A stretch of 64,000 nucleotides of DNA from Flavobacterium sp. KJJ (GCF_000708595.2 NZ_JARP01000001.1:62001-126000); one strand, 5' to 3'. Counted from the first letter of the stretch, positions 25,941 through 35,551 are shown. Numbers and translations: made by a program. Notes: generated by a model not told the origin, from the letters alone.

Positions 25941-27212
25941 TTATACTTTAAAAATTAGTCCTTTTTTATAAAAATACCATAATACACAACTCCATAAAAT
26001 TATATATAGTATTGAGTACAACAAAGATGATACCATTTGGTTTTCAAAAAGTGGACTAATCCAGAAATGATAAGCATAATCTCTAACGTTGATTGTATCT
26101 CCAATATTTTCAGGATCTTGAATTTTAATCATGGTAAGCGCACGCGGTAAAATTCCGGAAACAAAGAACACAATCATTGGATTAACGCCCCAAGACAATA
26201 AAAAAGGCGTCCATTTTTTATAGCCGAGAACATCAATAATATAATAAATTATAGAAAGGATTAAAAGCGCAATTCCGGATGTGAATAAAACGTACGAGCT
26301 GGTCCAGATCGATTTGTTTATAGGAAAAGCCAAAGACCATAGCAGTCCTAAAGCGATCAAACCAATACTTGTAATTGCCATTGTTTTGGTAATTTGTAAT
26401 TTTGGCAAAGGCTTGATAAGCAATTGCCCAATTAATAAACCAATCACGCCATTTGCAATAACAGGCAAAGTACTTAAAATACCTTCGGGATCCCAGGTTT
26501 TGGTTTCGATATACATATGATTTTCAAGCAAAACACTGTCCAGCCAAGATGCCAAATTAGTAACTGGTTCAAGATTTGCATAGCCAATGCCGGGAACAGG
26601 AATTAAAGTCATCAATGCCCAATAACCCAATAAAATTGAGGCGCTTAAAATAATTTGTGTCTTGATATTTGTTTTTAAATAAATAAGCGAGACAAAAAAA
26701 TAGACAATTCCTATACGCTGTAAGACGCCAAATAATCGAACTTTAGCAAAGTTTTCGTGACCGCTGTAAGCTAATCCTAAAAGAGTGATAAAAATTAAAA
26801 CTGCTAAAATGGTTTTTGTTTTGAGTTTGAAATTTCCAATTAAACAGTAACCCACCAAAATGGTAAAAAACAAACGGATACTTAAAAGAAGCAATCCGGG
26901 CTGTAATCCTAAAAAATGGATGGAGTAGAAGTAGCCAAGAAACATTCCTAAACAAATGATTCTTAGAGAGCGTGTTATTATTTTAAGGAAGTTTTCAGGA
27001 TCGTCTTTTTTTATTGGCATAGCCAAAGGAATTGCGATCCCAACGATAAATATGAAAGTTGGAAAAACTAAATCGGCTAGCGTACAGCCGTTCCATTTTG
27101 CGTGATCTAAAATCGGGTAAACATAACTCCAGCTTCCTGGATTGTTTACAAGTGTCATTAATAAGACAGTCAGTCCTCTTAAAACATCAACTGAGATGAT
27201 GCGGTCTTTCAT
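25941..27212 (-). CDS. COG4299/DUF5009 membrane protein (HGSNAT-like; possible amino-sugar transporter)
   Basis: 423 residues, about 11 membrane helices, opening with ISVDVLRGLTVLLMTLVNN and DLVFPTFIFIVGIAIPLA, typical of COG4299 (heparan-alpha-glucosaminide acetyltransferase-like, DUF5009). The human relative moves acetyl groups across a membrane to amino sugars. From memory, Tannerella MurT, an inner-membrane MurNAc transporter, belongs to a similar family, but I cannot confirm that. Between AnmK and GHL10, MurNAc/GlcNAc uptake or transmembrane acetylation are both plausible. Confidence 0.75.
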   Translation of the reverse strand: MKDRIISVDVLRGLTVLLMTLVNNPGSWSYVYPILDHAKWNGCTLADLVFPTFIFIVGIAIPLAMPIKKDDPENFLKIITRSLRIICLGMFLGYFYSIHFLGLQPGLLLLSIRLFFTILVGYCLIGNFKLKTKTILAVLIFITLLGLAYSGHENFAKVRLFGVLQRIGIVYFFVSLIYLKTNIKTQIILSASILLGYWALMTLIPVPGIGYANLEPVTNLASWLDSVLLENHMYIETKTWDPEGILSTLPVIANGVIGLLIGQLLIKPLPKLQITKTMAITSIGLIALGLLWSLAFPINKSIWTSSYVLFTSGIALLILSIIYYIIDVLGYKKWTPFLLSWGVNPMIVFFVSGILPRALTMIKIQDPENIGDTINVRDYAYHFWISPLFENQMVSSLLYSILYIILWSCVLWYFYKKGLIFKV

Positions 27213-27263
27213 TTTTTTTTTTGGTTTGTGGTTAGATTTTGGTTTCGTTAGTCTTTTTTTGAT

Positions 27264-28469
27264 TTAATTGGGCATCGAAATTTTTCCCATAGTTACAGAT
27301 GGAATTTTTTGCGAACCAAAATTAAAATCTCCTCCAGCAACTGTTTCATTGGCTAAAACGGCAAATAAAACAGCTTCTTTGGCATCGCTGGAAATACCTA
27401 GATCATCGCTTTTATAAAATTGACATGGCAATAATTCTTTTAGCCAGCTTACCAGTAACGGATTATTTGTTCCGCCGCCAGACATATAGATTTTGAAATC
27501 TTCAATTTTATATGAAGTGTTTTTTACAGCGTATTGAATGGCTTCTGCAATAGTTTCGGCACTAAATCGCGTTAAGGTTGCCAATAAATCTGGAGCTGGA
27601 ATATTCTGAATGTTGCTTTTTTCCAGAGCAGTATTTACATAATTGGCGCCAAATAATTCTTGGCCGATTGTTTTTGGAAAACTTTTTTTGAAGAAATCAT
27701 TGTCTTTTAAATGCTGCAAAAGCAATTTATTTACAGTTCCTTGTTTGGCTATTTCTGCATCTTTATCATAGCTTTTTTCAGGATAATATTGTTTTACAAA
27801 AAGATCGATTAAAGTATTTCCGGGACCAGAATCGGTTACAAAAGTTTCTTCGGCATTTAAAGTCGCTGGCAAATAAGTGAAATTGGCAATTCCTCCCATA
27901 TTAAGCATAATACGATTTTCTCCTTTTTTTCCGAATAAAAAATAATCGCCATAAACGGCTAATGGAGCACCTTCACCACCTGCAGCAATATGTTTTTGTC
28001 TAAAATCAGATAATGTTATGATGCCTGTTTTTACCGCAATATGATCTCCGTCGCCAATTTGTAAAGTAGCGTTTGGGAACTTTTCCTGCTTGTGAAGAAA
28101 TTTTGGCGCATGTAAAACAGTTTGTCCGTGCGAAGCAATTAAATCGACTTCATCCGATGAAACTTTCCATTTTTTTAGGCTTTCGTTTATCATTTCGGCA
28201 TGAAGCAAACCAATCCATTCGTTAAGCAGCACCAAATGTTGAAAGTCGATATTTTTTTGAGCAAAAACTTTTCGAATTTCAATTTTAATTTCCTCAGAAT
28301 AATCAATGGTTTCAAACTGAATAATTTTCACGTCAGTGTTTTCGCCTGAACCAGAGATTTCGCATAACGCAATATCGAGGCCGTCAAGAGAAGTTCCGGA
28401 CATAAGCCCAATAATTTTTCGAGTTTGCTTTTGGGCAATTTGATAAAGTACCTTAATATTTTTGTTCAT
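27264..28469 (-). CDS. anmK: Anhydro-N-acetylmuramic acid kinase
   Basis: 401 residues. The signature IIGLMSGTSLDGLDIAL is at about 18-34, followed by SHGQTVLHAP, TLQIGDGDHIA, DFRQKHIAAGGEGAPL and NMGGIANFTYLP. AnmK cleaves the 1,6-anhydro ring of anhydroMurNAc and phosphorylates it to MurNAc-6-P in the cytoplasm, the substrate of MurQ, encoded 5 kb upstream in the same run. Slightly longer N-terminus than E. coli AnmK. Confidence 0.93.
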   Translation of the reverse strand: MNKNIKVLYQIAQKQTRKIIGLMSGTSLDGLDIALCEISGSGENTDVKIIQFETIDYSEEIKIEIRKVFAQKNIDFQHLVLLNEWIGLLHAEMINESLKKWKVSSDEVDLIASHGQTVLHAPKFLHKQEKFPNATLQIGDGDHIAVKTGIITLSDFRQKHIAAGGEGAPLAVYGDYFLFGKKGENRIMLNMGGIANFTYLPATLNAEETFVTDSGPGNTLIDLFVKQYYPEKSYDKDAEIAKQGTVNKLLLQHLKDNDFFKKSFPKTIGQELFGANYVNTALEKSNIQNIPAPDLLATLTRFSAETIAEAIQYAVKNTSYKIEDFKIYMSGGGTNNPLLVSWLKELLPCQFYKSDDLGISSDAKEAVLFAVLANETVAGGDFNFGSQKIPSVTMGKISMPN

Positions 28470-28517
28470 AAAAGTTCATTTAAAATGCTAAAGTTAACCA
28501 CTTGGGAGCAATTAATT

Positions 28518-28662
28518 CTAACACATATGGACATAGATTTTATTAGCTTTATAAAAATCGTTTCACTAAAAATAAAGCAGATAGCTCTATGTGTTAGAAA
28601 TGAGTTTCTTTTTGTACACTTTTTTATTAAAAATATAAAACCTATGTTTCTATGTGTTTAAT
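28518..28662. repeat. CTATGTGTTA-type intergenic inverted repeats
   Basis: In the 212-bp gap between anmK and the GH3 fusion gene, CTAACACATA (28518-28527) pairs with TATGTGTTAG (28588-28597), and CTATGTTTCTATGTGTTTAA follows near 28642. The unit ACATAG recurs. It could fold as RNA in the operon transcript or be a dispersed repeat. Confidence 0.5.
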
Positions 28663-28681
28663 AAAACCTAACAGGGCAAAA

Positions 28682-31681
28682 TTATTTTATTATAGATTCA
28701 TAAATTATTTTCTGAATATCTTCCCGAATTTTTTCTTTGGCTAATTTATTTCCTTCTTCGCCAACTTCAGGATAGGTTCTATTAGACAGAAAAACGTATA
28801 CAATTTCAGTTTCGGGATCAACCCAAGCCATGTTTCCAGTAAATCCGGTATGTCCAAAGCTAGAAGGTGATGTGCATTGGCAAGTCGGGCCGTCTTTCCC
28901 CATTCTTTTGTCAAAACCTAAACCTCTTTCCACGCCTTCGGCACAATAAAAACAAGTATTAAAAGTATCGAAAGTAGCAGCCGAAAAATAACGTTTGCCT
29001 CCATAACTTCCTTTTTGCAAAAACAGTTGCATCATTTTAGCAACATCCATTGCATTCGAGAAAATTCCCGCGTGACCAGCAATGCCGCCTTCCATAGCCG
29101 CAGCCATATCGTGCACATAACCCTGAATTACCTGATGTCTAAAATAAGTGTCGATTTCAGTTGGAGCAATTGCATTTTTATCAAATCTCGACAGCGGATT
29201 GTATGTCGTGTAATTCATTCCGATTGAGTTGTAGAAATTCTCTTTGCTTAAATCTTCCAATTTTTCGTGCGTTGCTCTTTCTAAATATTCTTTTAAAATG
29301 ATAAAAGTAAAATCGCTGTATTTGTATTCTTTTTTAATTGAAATTGGAGAGTCGGCGATAAATTTCATGATCGTGTCGTGATAATCATTTCGAATAAAAA
29401 GGCTGTCAGCTACTTTTGTGGTGAAATTTTTCTCTGGAATTTTTCTGTAATATTGAGCCAGCGGATAACCTTTCGCATCAATTGTAGATTTGTAAAACGG
29501 ACTCCAGGCAATAAGTCCGGCATAATGATTTAATAGCTCTTTAAACGAAATATCTTTTTTATTTGATTTTGCAAAAAGCGGCAGCATTGTTCCTAGTTTT
29601 GTGTCTAAAGCAACTTTGTTTTTATCATACAACTGCATGACATTTGGAAGTGTCGAAATCATTTTAGAAATCGATGCGACATCAAATAAATCAGTATTCG
29701 ATACTTTTACATCTTTATCGTAAGTATGATATCCGTACGATTTCTGAAAAACGACATTTCCTTTTCTGGCCACTAAAACCTGCATTCCTGGCGCCATTTT
29801 GCCATCAATTGCTTTTTGTGCAATGGCATCAATTTTAGAAAGAATAGCAGAATTCATTCCCACGTTTTCTGGCGTTTCAAAACCTAAGCGATCTATTTTT
29901 TGAGTTGTTAAGCCTTCATTAACTTTAAAATTTTCATTAATAGAAACCGGAAGTTTTCCTTTTGCCTCTTTTGCTCCAAATAAAATTTCGGCAGAGACAA
30001 TTTGAGAAATCGCTGCATTTTGATACGAAACAATTACCCCTTCAATATCATCAAAATTAGGTATTGGCAGTAGTGAATATGGTTTAGCGAAAACATCGAA
30101 AATTACTTTATTATTTTCGGCAATTTTTTGAAGCGAAAATAATTCCATTTCTGTAAAATCTTGCTTTTCCCAAGGTTTATTGATTTTATGAAAACCAATT
30201 ATTACGAGATCGTATTTTTTTAATTCTGCGTTTAAAGTGTCGACGTTGGTATTCGCAACTTCAGTGATTTCGGTATATTTTTTTAATGCAGTTATAAAAT
30301 CGCTGTTATCATCGTCGCCTAATTTTACGTAAGCAATTTTTTGATTTAGATTTTTTATTGGCAGAATTTCTTTTTCATTTTTTAAAACGGTAATGGCATT
30401 TTCATATAATTTATAATGAAGCGCATCATTTTGCGGACCGTTAATATCTTGCTGTAAATTTTGTAAATCAACAGGTTTGTATTTGTTTAAGCCAGCCTTG
30501 TATTTATAATGAAGAATTTTTTTAACCGAATGTGCCAAACGATCTTCTGTAATTTGACCATCTGCGTAAAAACTCTTTAGTTTTTCTACTGCCGTTGGTA
30601 CATCATCTGGACAGAGAAAAATATCATTTCCGGCTTGTAAAACGGCTAATTCAAGATCGCCAACGCCTTTAAAATTGCTTGCGCCTTTCATGCCTAAACC
30701 ATCTGTAAAAATTAGTCCGTCAAAACCCATTTGTTTTTGAAGCATATTTGTTACCACTTCATAAGAGGCAGAAGATGGATAATTTTCGCGTGGTTCTAAA
30801 CTCGGAATATTAAGATGGCCCACCATTACAGATGCCAAACCTTCATCAAACAATTGTTTGTACGGATATAATTCAAGTTCGTCAATACGTTCTTTAGAAA
30901 AAGAAACGATTGGCAATGTTTTATGCGAATCTGAAGAAGTGTCGCCATGTCCGGGGAAATGTTTTCCTGTGCAAAGAACGCCTTGACTTTGAATTCCTTT
31001 CATTAAAGCAACGGCTTTATTGCCCACATTTACTTTGTTTTCTCCAAAAGAACGATTACCAATTATAGGATTCAGCGGATTTGTATTGATGTCTAAAACT
31101 GGCGCAAAATTAAAGTGGATTCCCATTCGCTTGCATTCGACGCCCATATTTTTACCGACATTTTCAATTAAATTTAAATCCTGAATCGCGCCCAAAGTCA
31201 TGTTCCAAGGATAACGGTATGTTGAATCTAAGCGCATGCTCAAGCCCCATTCGGCATCTAGTCCTATAAACAAAGGAACTTTTGCTTTTGCCTGATAAAC
31301 ATTGGTCAATTTTGCCTGGCGAACCGGACCGCCTTGAAAAAAGATGATCCCACCAACTTTATAATTTTCAACCAAAGCTTTTATTTTATTTTCATGAACT
31401 GAATCTTTGTTTGAATAAGCCGAAACAAAAAATAACTGTCCCAGTTTTTCATCTAAATCCATTTTAGAATAAATGCTGTCTGCCCAACGATTTTCAGCAT
31501 CAGAGTCTTTTAAAAAAGACTTTCTTTCTGATTTGTTTTTGGCAATGTAGGTTTCTTTTTTTTCTGTTGAAATTGATTTGTCAACAATAGCTTTTGTTTT
31601 ATTTTTTTTAGAAACGCCACAGTTTATAATTAAAAAAAGGACAGCTAAAAAGAGGCCTATTTTTATAATTGAATTTTTCAT
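28682..31681 (-). CDS. Lipoprotein fusing NagZ-like GH3 to AmiE/class C beta-lactamase-like domain
   Basis: About 999 residues from ATG 31681 (an ATG at 31699 precedes it). Lipobox IINC ends the signal peptide. The GH3 half has GLDAEWGL, KHFPGHG with the D-x-H dyad (about 251-253) and nucleophile Asp in FTDGLGM (about 327), plus a C-terminal GH3 domain to about 600. The second half is a serine hydrolase: SISK (Ser about 670, Lys 673), YSD and GHTGFTG. In Bacillus subtilis NagZ and the MurNAc-L-Ala amidase AmiE are separate neighbouring genes (ybbD, ybbE); here the equivalents are joined, tethered in the envelope. Amidase activity is inferred from context. Confidence 0.87.
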   Translation of the reverse strand: MKNSIIKIGLFLAVLFLIINCGVSKKNKTKAIVDKSISTEKKETYIAKNKSERKSFLKDSDAENRWADSIYSKMDLDEKLGQLFFVSAYSNKDSVHENKIKALVENYKVGGIIFFQGGPVRQAKLTNVYQAKAKVPLFIGLDAEWGLSMRLDSTYRYPWNMTLGAIQDLNLIENVGKNMGVECKRMGIHFNFAPVLDINTNPLNPIIGNRSFGENKVNVGNKAVALMKGIQSQGVLCTGKHFPGHGDTSSDSHKTLPIVSFSKERIDELELYPYKQLFDEGLASVMVGHLNIPSLEPRENYPSSASYEVVTNMLQKQMGFDGLIFTDGLGMKGASNFKGVGDLELAVLQAGNDIFLCPDDVPTAVEKLKSFYADGQITEDRLAHSVKKILHYKYKAGLNKYKPVDLQNLQQDINGPQNDALHYKLYENAITVLKNEKEILPIKNLNQKIAYVKLGDDDNSDFITALKKYTEITEVANTNVDTLNAELKKYDLVIIGFHKINKPWEKQDFTEMELFSLQKIAENNKVIFDVFAKPYSLLPIPNFDDIEGVIVSYQNAAISQIVSAEILFGAKEAKGKLPVSINENFKVNEGLTTQKIDRLGFETPENVGMNSAILSKIDAIAQKAIDGKMAPGMQVLVARKGNVVFQKSYGYHTYDKDVKVSNTDLFDVASISKMISTLPNVMQLYDKNKVALDTKLGTMLPLFAKSNKKDISFKELLNHYAGLIAWSPFYKSTIDAKGYPLAQYYRKIPEKNFTTKVADSLFIRNDYHDTIMKFIADSPISIKKEYKYSDFTFIILKEYLERATHEKLEDLSKENFYNSIGMNYTTYNPLSRFDKNAIAPTEIDTYFRHQVIQGYVHDMAAAMEGGIAGHAGIFSNAMDVAKMMQLFLQKGSYGGKRYFSAATFDTFNTCFYCAEGVERGLGFDKRMGKDGPTCQCTSPSSFGHTGFTGNMAWVDPETEIVYVFLSNRTYPEVGEEGNKLAKEKIREDIQKIIYESIIK

Positions 31682-31743
31682 TGAATTATTTTTTGGCAAT
31701 AGAATATCAATTAAATGAATTTGAATTGCTGTTTTTTATGTTT

Positions 31744-33249
31744 TTAAAAAGATATTTTTTCGTCAGAAGTTTTGCTGGTAAAGTAAATTCCGATATAAGT
31801 AAATAATCCGTTTATTATAATTAATTCGTTATCAAAAGTATATCCTAACAATTGAGCTGAATTTTCGCTTAAAAAATAAGTTAGTATTGGAGAAATAAGA
31901 CAGATAATAGGAATCAATTTGTCGTTTACTCTTCTTGATTTTTGCAATAATCCGAAAGCATATAATCCTAATAGTGGTCCGTAAGTATAAGATGCGGCTC
32001 TAAAAATCAGAGCTACAACAGAACTGTCGTTAAAAGAATTCAGCACAATAATTACTAAAAAAAGCAAGATTGAAAATCCAAAATGCACAAAATGTCTTTT
32101 CTTAATATTGTTTGTATTGGTTAAATTTTCAGATTTATCCATTCCGAGAAAATCAACGCAAAAAGAAGTTGTGAGTGCCGTTAAAGCCGAATCTGTTGTG
32201 GCAAAAGTTGCTGCTATAATTCCCAACAGAAAAACAAAAGCCGGAATAATAGACAAATGATTTAAGGCAATTTCTGGAAAAAGCAAATCGGTTCGAGTTT
32301 TATTTGTTACCAAATCTAACGGAATTGCAACATGATTTTGATTAGCGTAGATGTATAATAATGCGCCTAAACTTAAAAAAATGATGTTGATTAAAACAAA
32401 AATTCCGGTAAACGTAAACATGTTTTTTTGTGCCTCGCCGATGTTTCTGCAGCTCAGGTTTTTCTGCATTAAATCTTGATCCAGCCCAACCATTGCAATT
32501 GTCACGAACATGCCGCCAAGAATTTGTTTTACAAAATGATATTTATTGGTAAAGAAATCATCAAAGAAAAATACTTTAGAATAATTGCTTTTTTGAATGG
32601 TAGAAATCGATTCAAAAATTGTTAAATCTAAACTGTCGCAGACAAAATAAATGGTGATAAAAACAGAAGTTACCAAGAAAAATGTCTGCAGTGTATCTGT
32701 TATAATAATAGTTTTCAGTCCGCTTTTATAAGTGTATAAAAAGATGAGTGTAAGCGCTAAAAATACTGTCAGTGGAAACGGAATATGATAATAGTTAAAC
32801 ACATAGCGCTGTAAAACAATAACAACCAAATAAAGCCTAAAAGCGGAACTGATTGTTCGTGAAATCAAGAATATTGAAGCGGCAGTTTTGTAGCTGTTTG
32901 CGCCCATTCGCTGCTCAATATAGCTATAAATCGAAGTCAGATTCATTCGATAGTAGAGCGGGAGCAAGACTTTAGCAATTATGATAAATCCGATTGCGTT
33001 TCCTAATACAAACTGAAAATATTTGAATTGTTCTCCGTTTGGCGAACCAACTTCTCCCGGCACAGAAATAAAAGTTACGCCCGAAAGCGCGGTGCCAATC
33101 ATACCAAAAGCAACTAAGTACCATTTAGAATTTTTATTTGCTTTGAAAAAAGAATCATTGTCCTGACCTTTTTTGCTTGTAATGTTTGAAATGAGCAGTA
33201 AAAGCCCAAAATAAACAAAGATGAAAATTAAAATAGTACTTGAAGACAT
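31744..33249 (-). CDS. Sodium:solute symporter (SSS family)
   Basis: 501 residues, about 13 membrane helices. The SSS pattern is visible: VAFGMIGTALSGVTFISVPG, YSYIEQRMGANSYKTAASI, AFVFLLGIIAATFATTDSAL and FRAASYTYGPLLGLYAFG. It should import a small solute with sodium across the inner membrane. Placed between MurQ and the exported GH3/amidase, the likely cargo is a product of extracellular murein digestion such as MurNAc, GlcNAc or a sugar-peptide, but family alone does not tell. No PTS-type MurP is present. Confidence 0.88.
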   Translation of the reverse strand: MSSSTILIFIFVYFGLLLLISNITSKKGQDNDSFFKANKNSKWYLVAFGMIGTALSGVTFISVPGEVGSPNGEQFKYFQFVLGNAIGFIIIAKVLLPLYYRMNLTSIYSYIEQRMGANSYKTAASIFLISRTISSAFRLYLVVIVLQRYVFNYYHIPFPLTVFLALTLIFLYTYKSGLKTIIITDTLQTFFLVTSVFITIYFVCDSLDLTIFESISTIQKSNYSKVFFFDDFFTNKYHFVKQILGGMFVTIAMVGLDQDLMQKNLSCRNIGEAQKNMFTFTGIFVLINIIFLSLGALLYIYANQNHVAIPLDLVTNKTRTDLLFPEIALNHLSIIPAFVFLLGIIAATFATTDSALTALTTSFCVDFLGMDKSENLTNTNNIKKRHFVHFGFSILLFLVIIVLNSFNDSSVVALIFRAASYTYGPLLGLYAFGLLQKSRRVNDKLIPIICLISPILTYFLSENSAQLLGYTFDNELIIINGLFTYIGIYFTSKTSDEKISF

Positions 33250-33283
33250 TATGTTTTTGGTTTAGTTATCAGGTTGTTTTTGG

Positions 33284-34105
33284 TTATTTTTTTAAACTGT
33301 TTTCTGATAAAACAGCACGCACGCTTTTGTGTTTTTGCAATAATTCGGCAGCTAGATCATATTCAATTTCCAATTCTTCCATTATCATTTTGATACCGCG
33401 TTTTACTAATTTTTCGTTGGATAACTGCATGTCTACCATTTTGTTGCCTTTTACTTTTCCGAGTTTTATCATTACAGCTGTCGAAATCATGTTTAGAGCT
33501 AATTTTTGTGCCGTTCCGGATTTCATTCTTGTACTTCCGGTAAGGAACTCCGGTCCAACAATAAGTTCGATCGGATGGTCTGCAACTTGAGCAATCAGTC
33601 CGTTGCTGATGCAAGAAATACTTCCTGTTTTAATGTTGTTTTCTTTTGCTTTTTTCAATCCTCCCAAAACATAAGGCGTATTTCCTGAAGCTGCAATTCC
33701 GATAATAAAATCCAAGCTCGACACTTCAAATTTAGCTAAATCTTTCCAAGCTTGTTCGGTATCATCTTCTGCATTTTCAACCGCTTTTCTGATCGCTGTG
33801 TCGCCTCCCGCAATAATTCCGATAATCATATCGTGTGAAACTCCAAAAGTTGGCGGACATTCAGAAGCGTCTAAAATTCCGATTCGGCCAGAAGTTCCTG
33901 CTCCAATATAAAATAATCGGCCTCCGAGCCGCATCTTTTTCACGATCGATTTTACTAATTTCTCGATTTTCTGAATTTGCTGCTCAACAATATGCGGTAC
34001 TTTTTTATCTTCTGTATTGATGTTAAGGAGAAGTTCCTTAACGCTCATTTGATCTAAATCTTTGTATAAAGATTCTTGCTCAGTTTCAGGATTTTTATTT
34101 TTCAT
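33284..34105 (-). CDS. murQ: N-acetylmuramic acid 6-phosphate etherase
   Basis: 273 residues. The SIS-fold signature GAGTSGRIGILDASECPPTF is at about 68-87, with GIAASGNTPYVLGGL, VGPEFLTGSTRMKSGTAQK and LNMISTAVMIKLG. MurQ splits MurNAc-6-P into GlcNAc-6-P and D-lactate in the cytoplasm. Together with AnmK it commits this run of genes to MurNAc catabolism. It is somewhat shorter than E. coli MurQ. Confidence 0.95.
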   Translation of the reverse strand: MKNKNPETEQESLYKDLDQMSVKELLLNINTEDKKVPHIVEQQIQKIEKLVKSIVKKMRLGGRLFYIGAGTSGRIGILDASECPPTFGVSHDMIIGIIAGGDTAIRKAVENAEDDTEQAWKDLAKFEVSSLDFIIGIAASGNTPYVLGGLKKAKENNIKTGSISCISNGLIAQVADHPIELIVGPEFLTGSTRMKSGTAQKLALNMISTAVMIKLGKVKGNKMVDMQLSNEKLVKRGIKMIMEELEIEYDLAAELLQKHKSVRAVLSENSLKK

Positions 34106-34246
34106 TTTTTCTTTTTTTTGTAGGCGGTATGCGTGAAATTCAAAAACTTTTCTGATTCAGAATTTCGATTGTTAGTACTAGGTTAAGTTCTATTTTATAA
34201 AAAGAACAGGCAGTTTTGAGGAAGTTTATTTTGATGAACAGCTTTG

Positions 34247-35440
34247 CTAATAAAGCAAATAGGGTTTTCTTATTTTTTTAAAGTTTTCTAAATCTTTTTT
34301 CCAGCTTTCTCGAATTTCTTTCTCTGAAGTTCCGGTTTCTACTTGCTGTTGCAGTTTTTTTGTTCCAGCCAATTTTGTAAAAAAAGGAGTAAAGAATTTA
34401 GATTTGTCAGAAGTATTTTGATACGCTTTAATGAGCCATTTCAATTCGAGCTGATTCAGTTTTGGATAAGCAGTTAAATCTTCTCCAAAACATTCTTTGC
34501 CATTATAAAGAGGATCTTTTGCACCAAAATTTGGTTTTGGAACAAAAGAAAAATTTCCTTTTAGCAAATAAGGAGAACCGTAGATTTGAAATTGTTTTTC
34601 GGTTCCTCGGCCAACACTCACGGTGGTTCCTTCAAATAAACATAAACTTGCATATAAATTTATAGCTTGATCATTAGGAAGATTTGGTGAAGGTTTTACA
34701 AGAAGGCTGTAACTCATTTCTCGTGTATAATTTAAACATGGAATTACGGTTAATTTGCATTGTGCACCATCTTTGAGCCATTTTTCTCCATTAATCATTT
34801 GCCCGTATTCACCAATTGTCATGCCGTGCAAAAGCGGAATTGGGTGCATCCCCACAAAACTCGTGAATTCTTTTTCGAGCAAAGGTCCATCGGTAATTCT
34901 TCCGTTTGGATTTGGCCGGTCTAAAATGATAAGCGGTATATTGTTTTCGGCACAAGCCTCCATAACATAATGCAAAGATGAAATATAAGTGTAAAAACGA
35001 GCACCAACATCTTGAAGATCAAAAATTATTACATCAATTCCAGCTAATTGTTCTTTTTTGGGTTTTCTATTTTCTCCATAAAGCGAAACAATCGAAAGTC
35101 CGGTTTTGGCATCTTTTCCATCAACAACATGCTCGCCTGCATCTGCAGTTCCTCGAAAGCCGTGCTCAGGAGCAAAAATGCTTTTGATATTTATTTTTTT
35201 CTCTAATAAAAAATCAACCAAGTGTTTTTTGTTGGATAAAATTCCAGTTTGATTGGTTACAATGCCAACTTTTTTGTCTTTTAATAAAGGAAGATATTTT
35301 TCGAAATTATCAGCTCCTGTTTTAATTTCATTATTTCCATTGATTTTATTTTGAATGATTTCTGTTGAAGAATTGGCATTCGACGCATTTGAAATGATCA
35401 AAAATAAAATAAAAGCGATTTTTTTAAAGGATTGAAACAT
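34247..35440 (-). CDS. namZ: DUF1343 exo-beta-N-acetylmuramidase (NamZ-like, GH171)
   Basis: 397 residues from ATG 35440; an upstream in-frame TTG start at 35488 would add 16 residues before the signal peptide, so I prefer the ATG. Signal peptide about 1-24. DUF1343 features are GIVTNQTGIL, FAPEHGFRGTADAGEHV, FDLQDVGARFYTYI, RPNPNGRITDGP and SVGRGTEKQFQIYG. B. subtilis NamZ (YbbC) of this family releases MurNAc from the end of glycan chains. Its place next to MurQ mirrors the ybb/murQ cluster of Bacillus. Confidence 0.9.
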   Translation of the reverse strand: MFQSFKKIAFILFLIISNASNANSSTEIIQNKINGNNEIKTGADNFEKYLPLLKDKKVGIVTNQTGILSNKKHLVDFLLEKKINIKSIFAPEHGFRGTADAGEHVVDGKDAKTGLSIVSLYGENRKPKKEQLAGIDVIIFDLQDVGARFYTYISSLHYVMEACAENNIPLIILDRPNPNGRITDGPLLEKEFTSFVGMHPIPLLHGMTIGEYGQMINGEKWLKDGAQCKLTVIPCLNYTREMSYSLLVKPSPNLPNDQAINLYASLCLFEGTTVSVGRGTEKQFQIYGSPYLLKGNFSFVPKPNFGAKDPLYNGKECFGEDLTAYPKLNQLELKWLIKAYQNTSDKSKFFTPFFTKLAGTKKLQQQVETGTSEKEIRESWKKDLENFKKIRKPYLLY

Positions 35441-35551
35441 AACACAAAAGTTTAAATTACGATTAAAATTACGTTTAATAAAGGACAAAAAACGAAATTG
35501 GGTAATGAAATCGAACCACTTTTAGATTGAAGTGGTTCGATTTTTTAAGGC

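Noticed and set aside
28425..28661. Plus-strand open frame of 78 codons
   Set aside because: It overlaps the anmK start on the other strand and the CTATGT repeats; no domain is seen.
35441..35488. Extended start of namZ (TTG at 35488)
   Set aside because: The extra 16 residues precede a good signal peptide that starts at the ATG 35440; the extension would spoil it.
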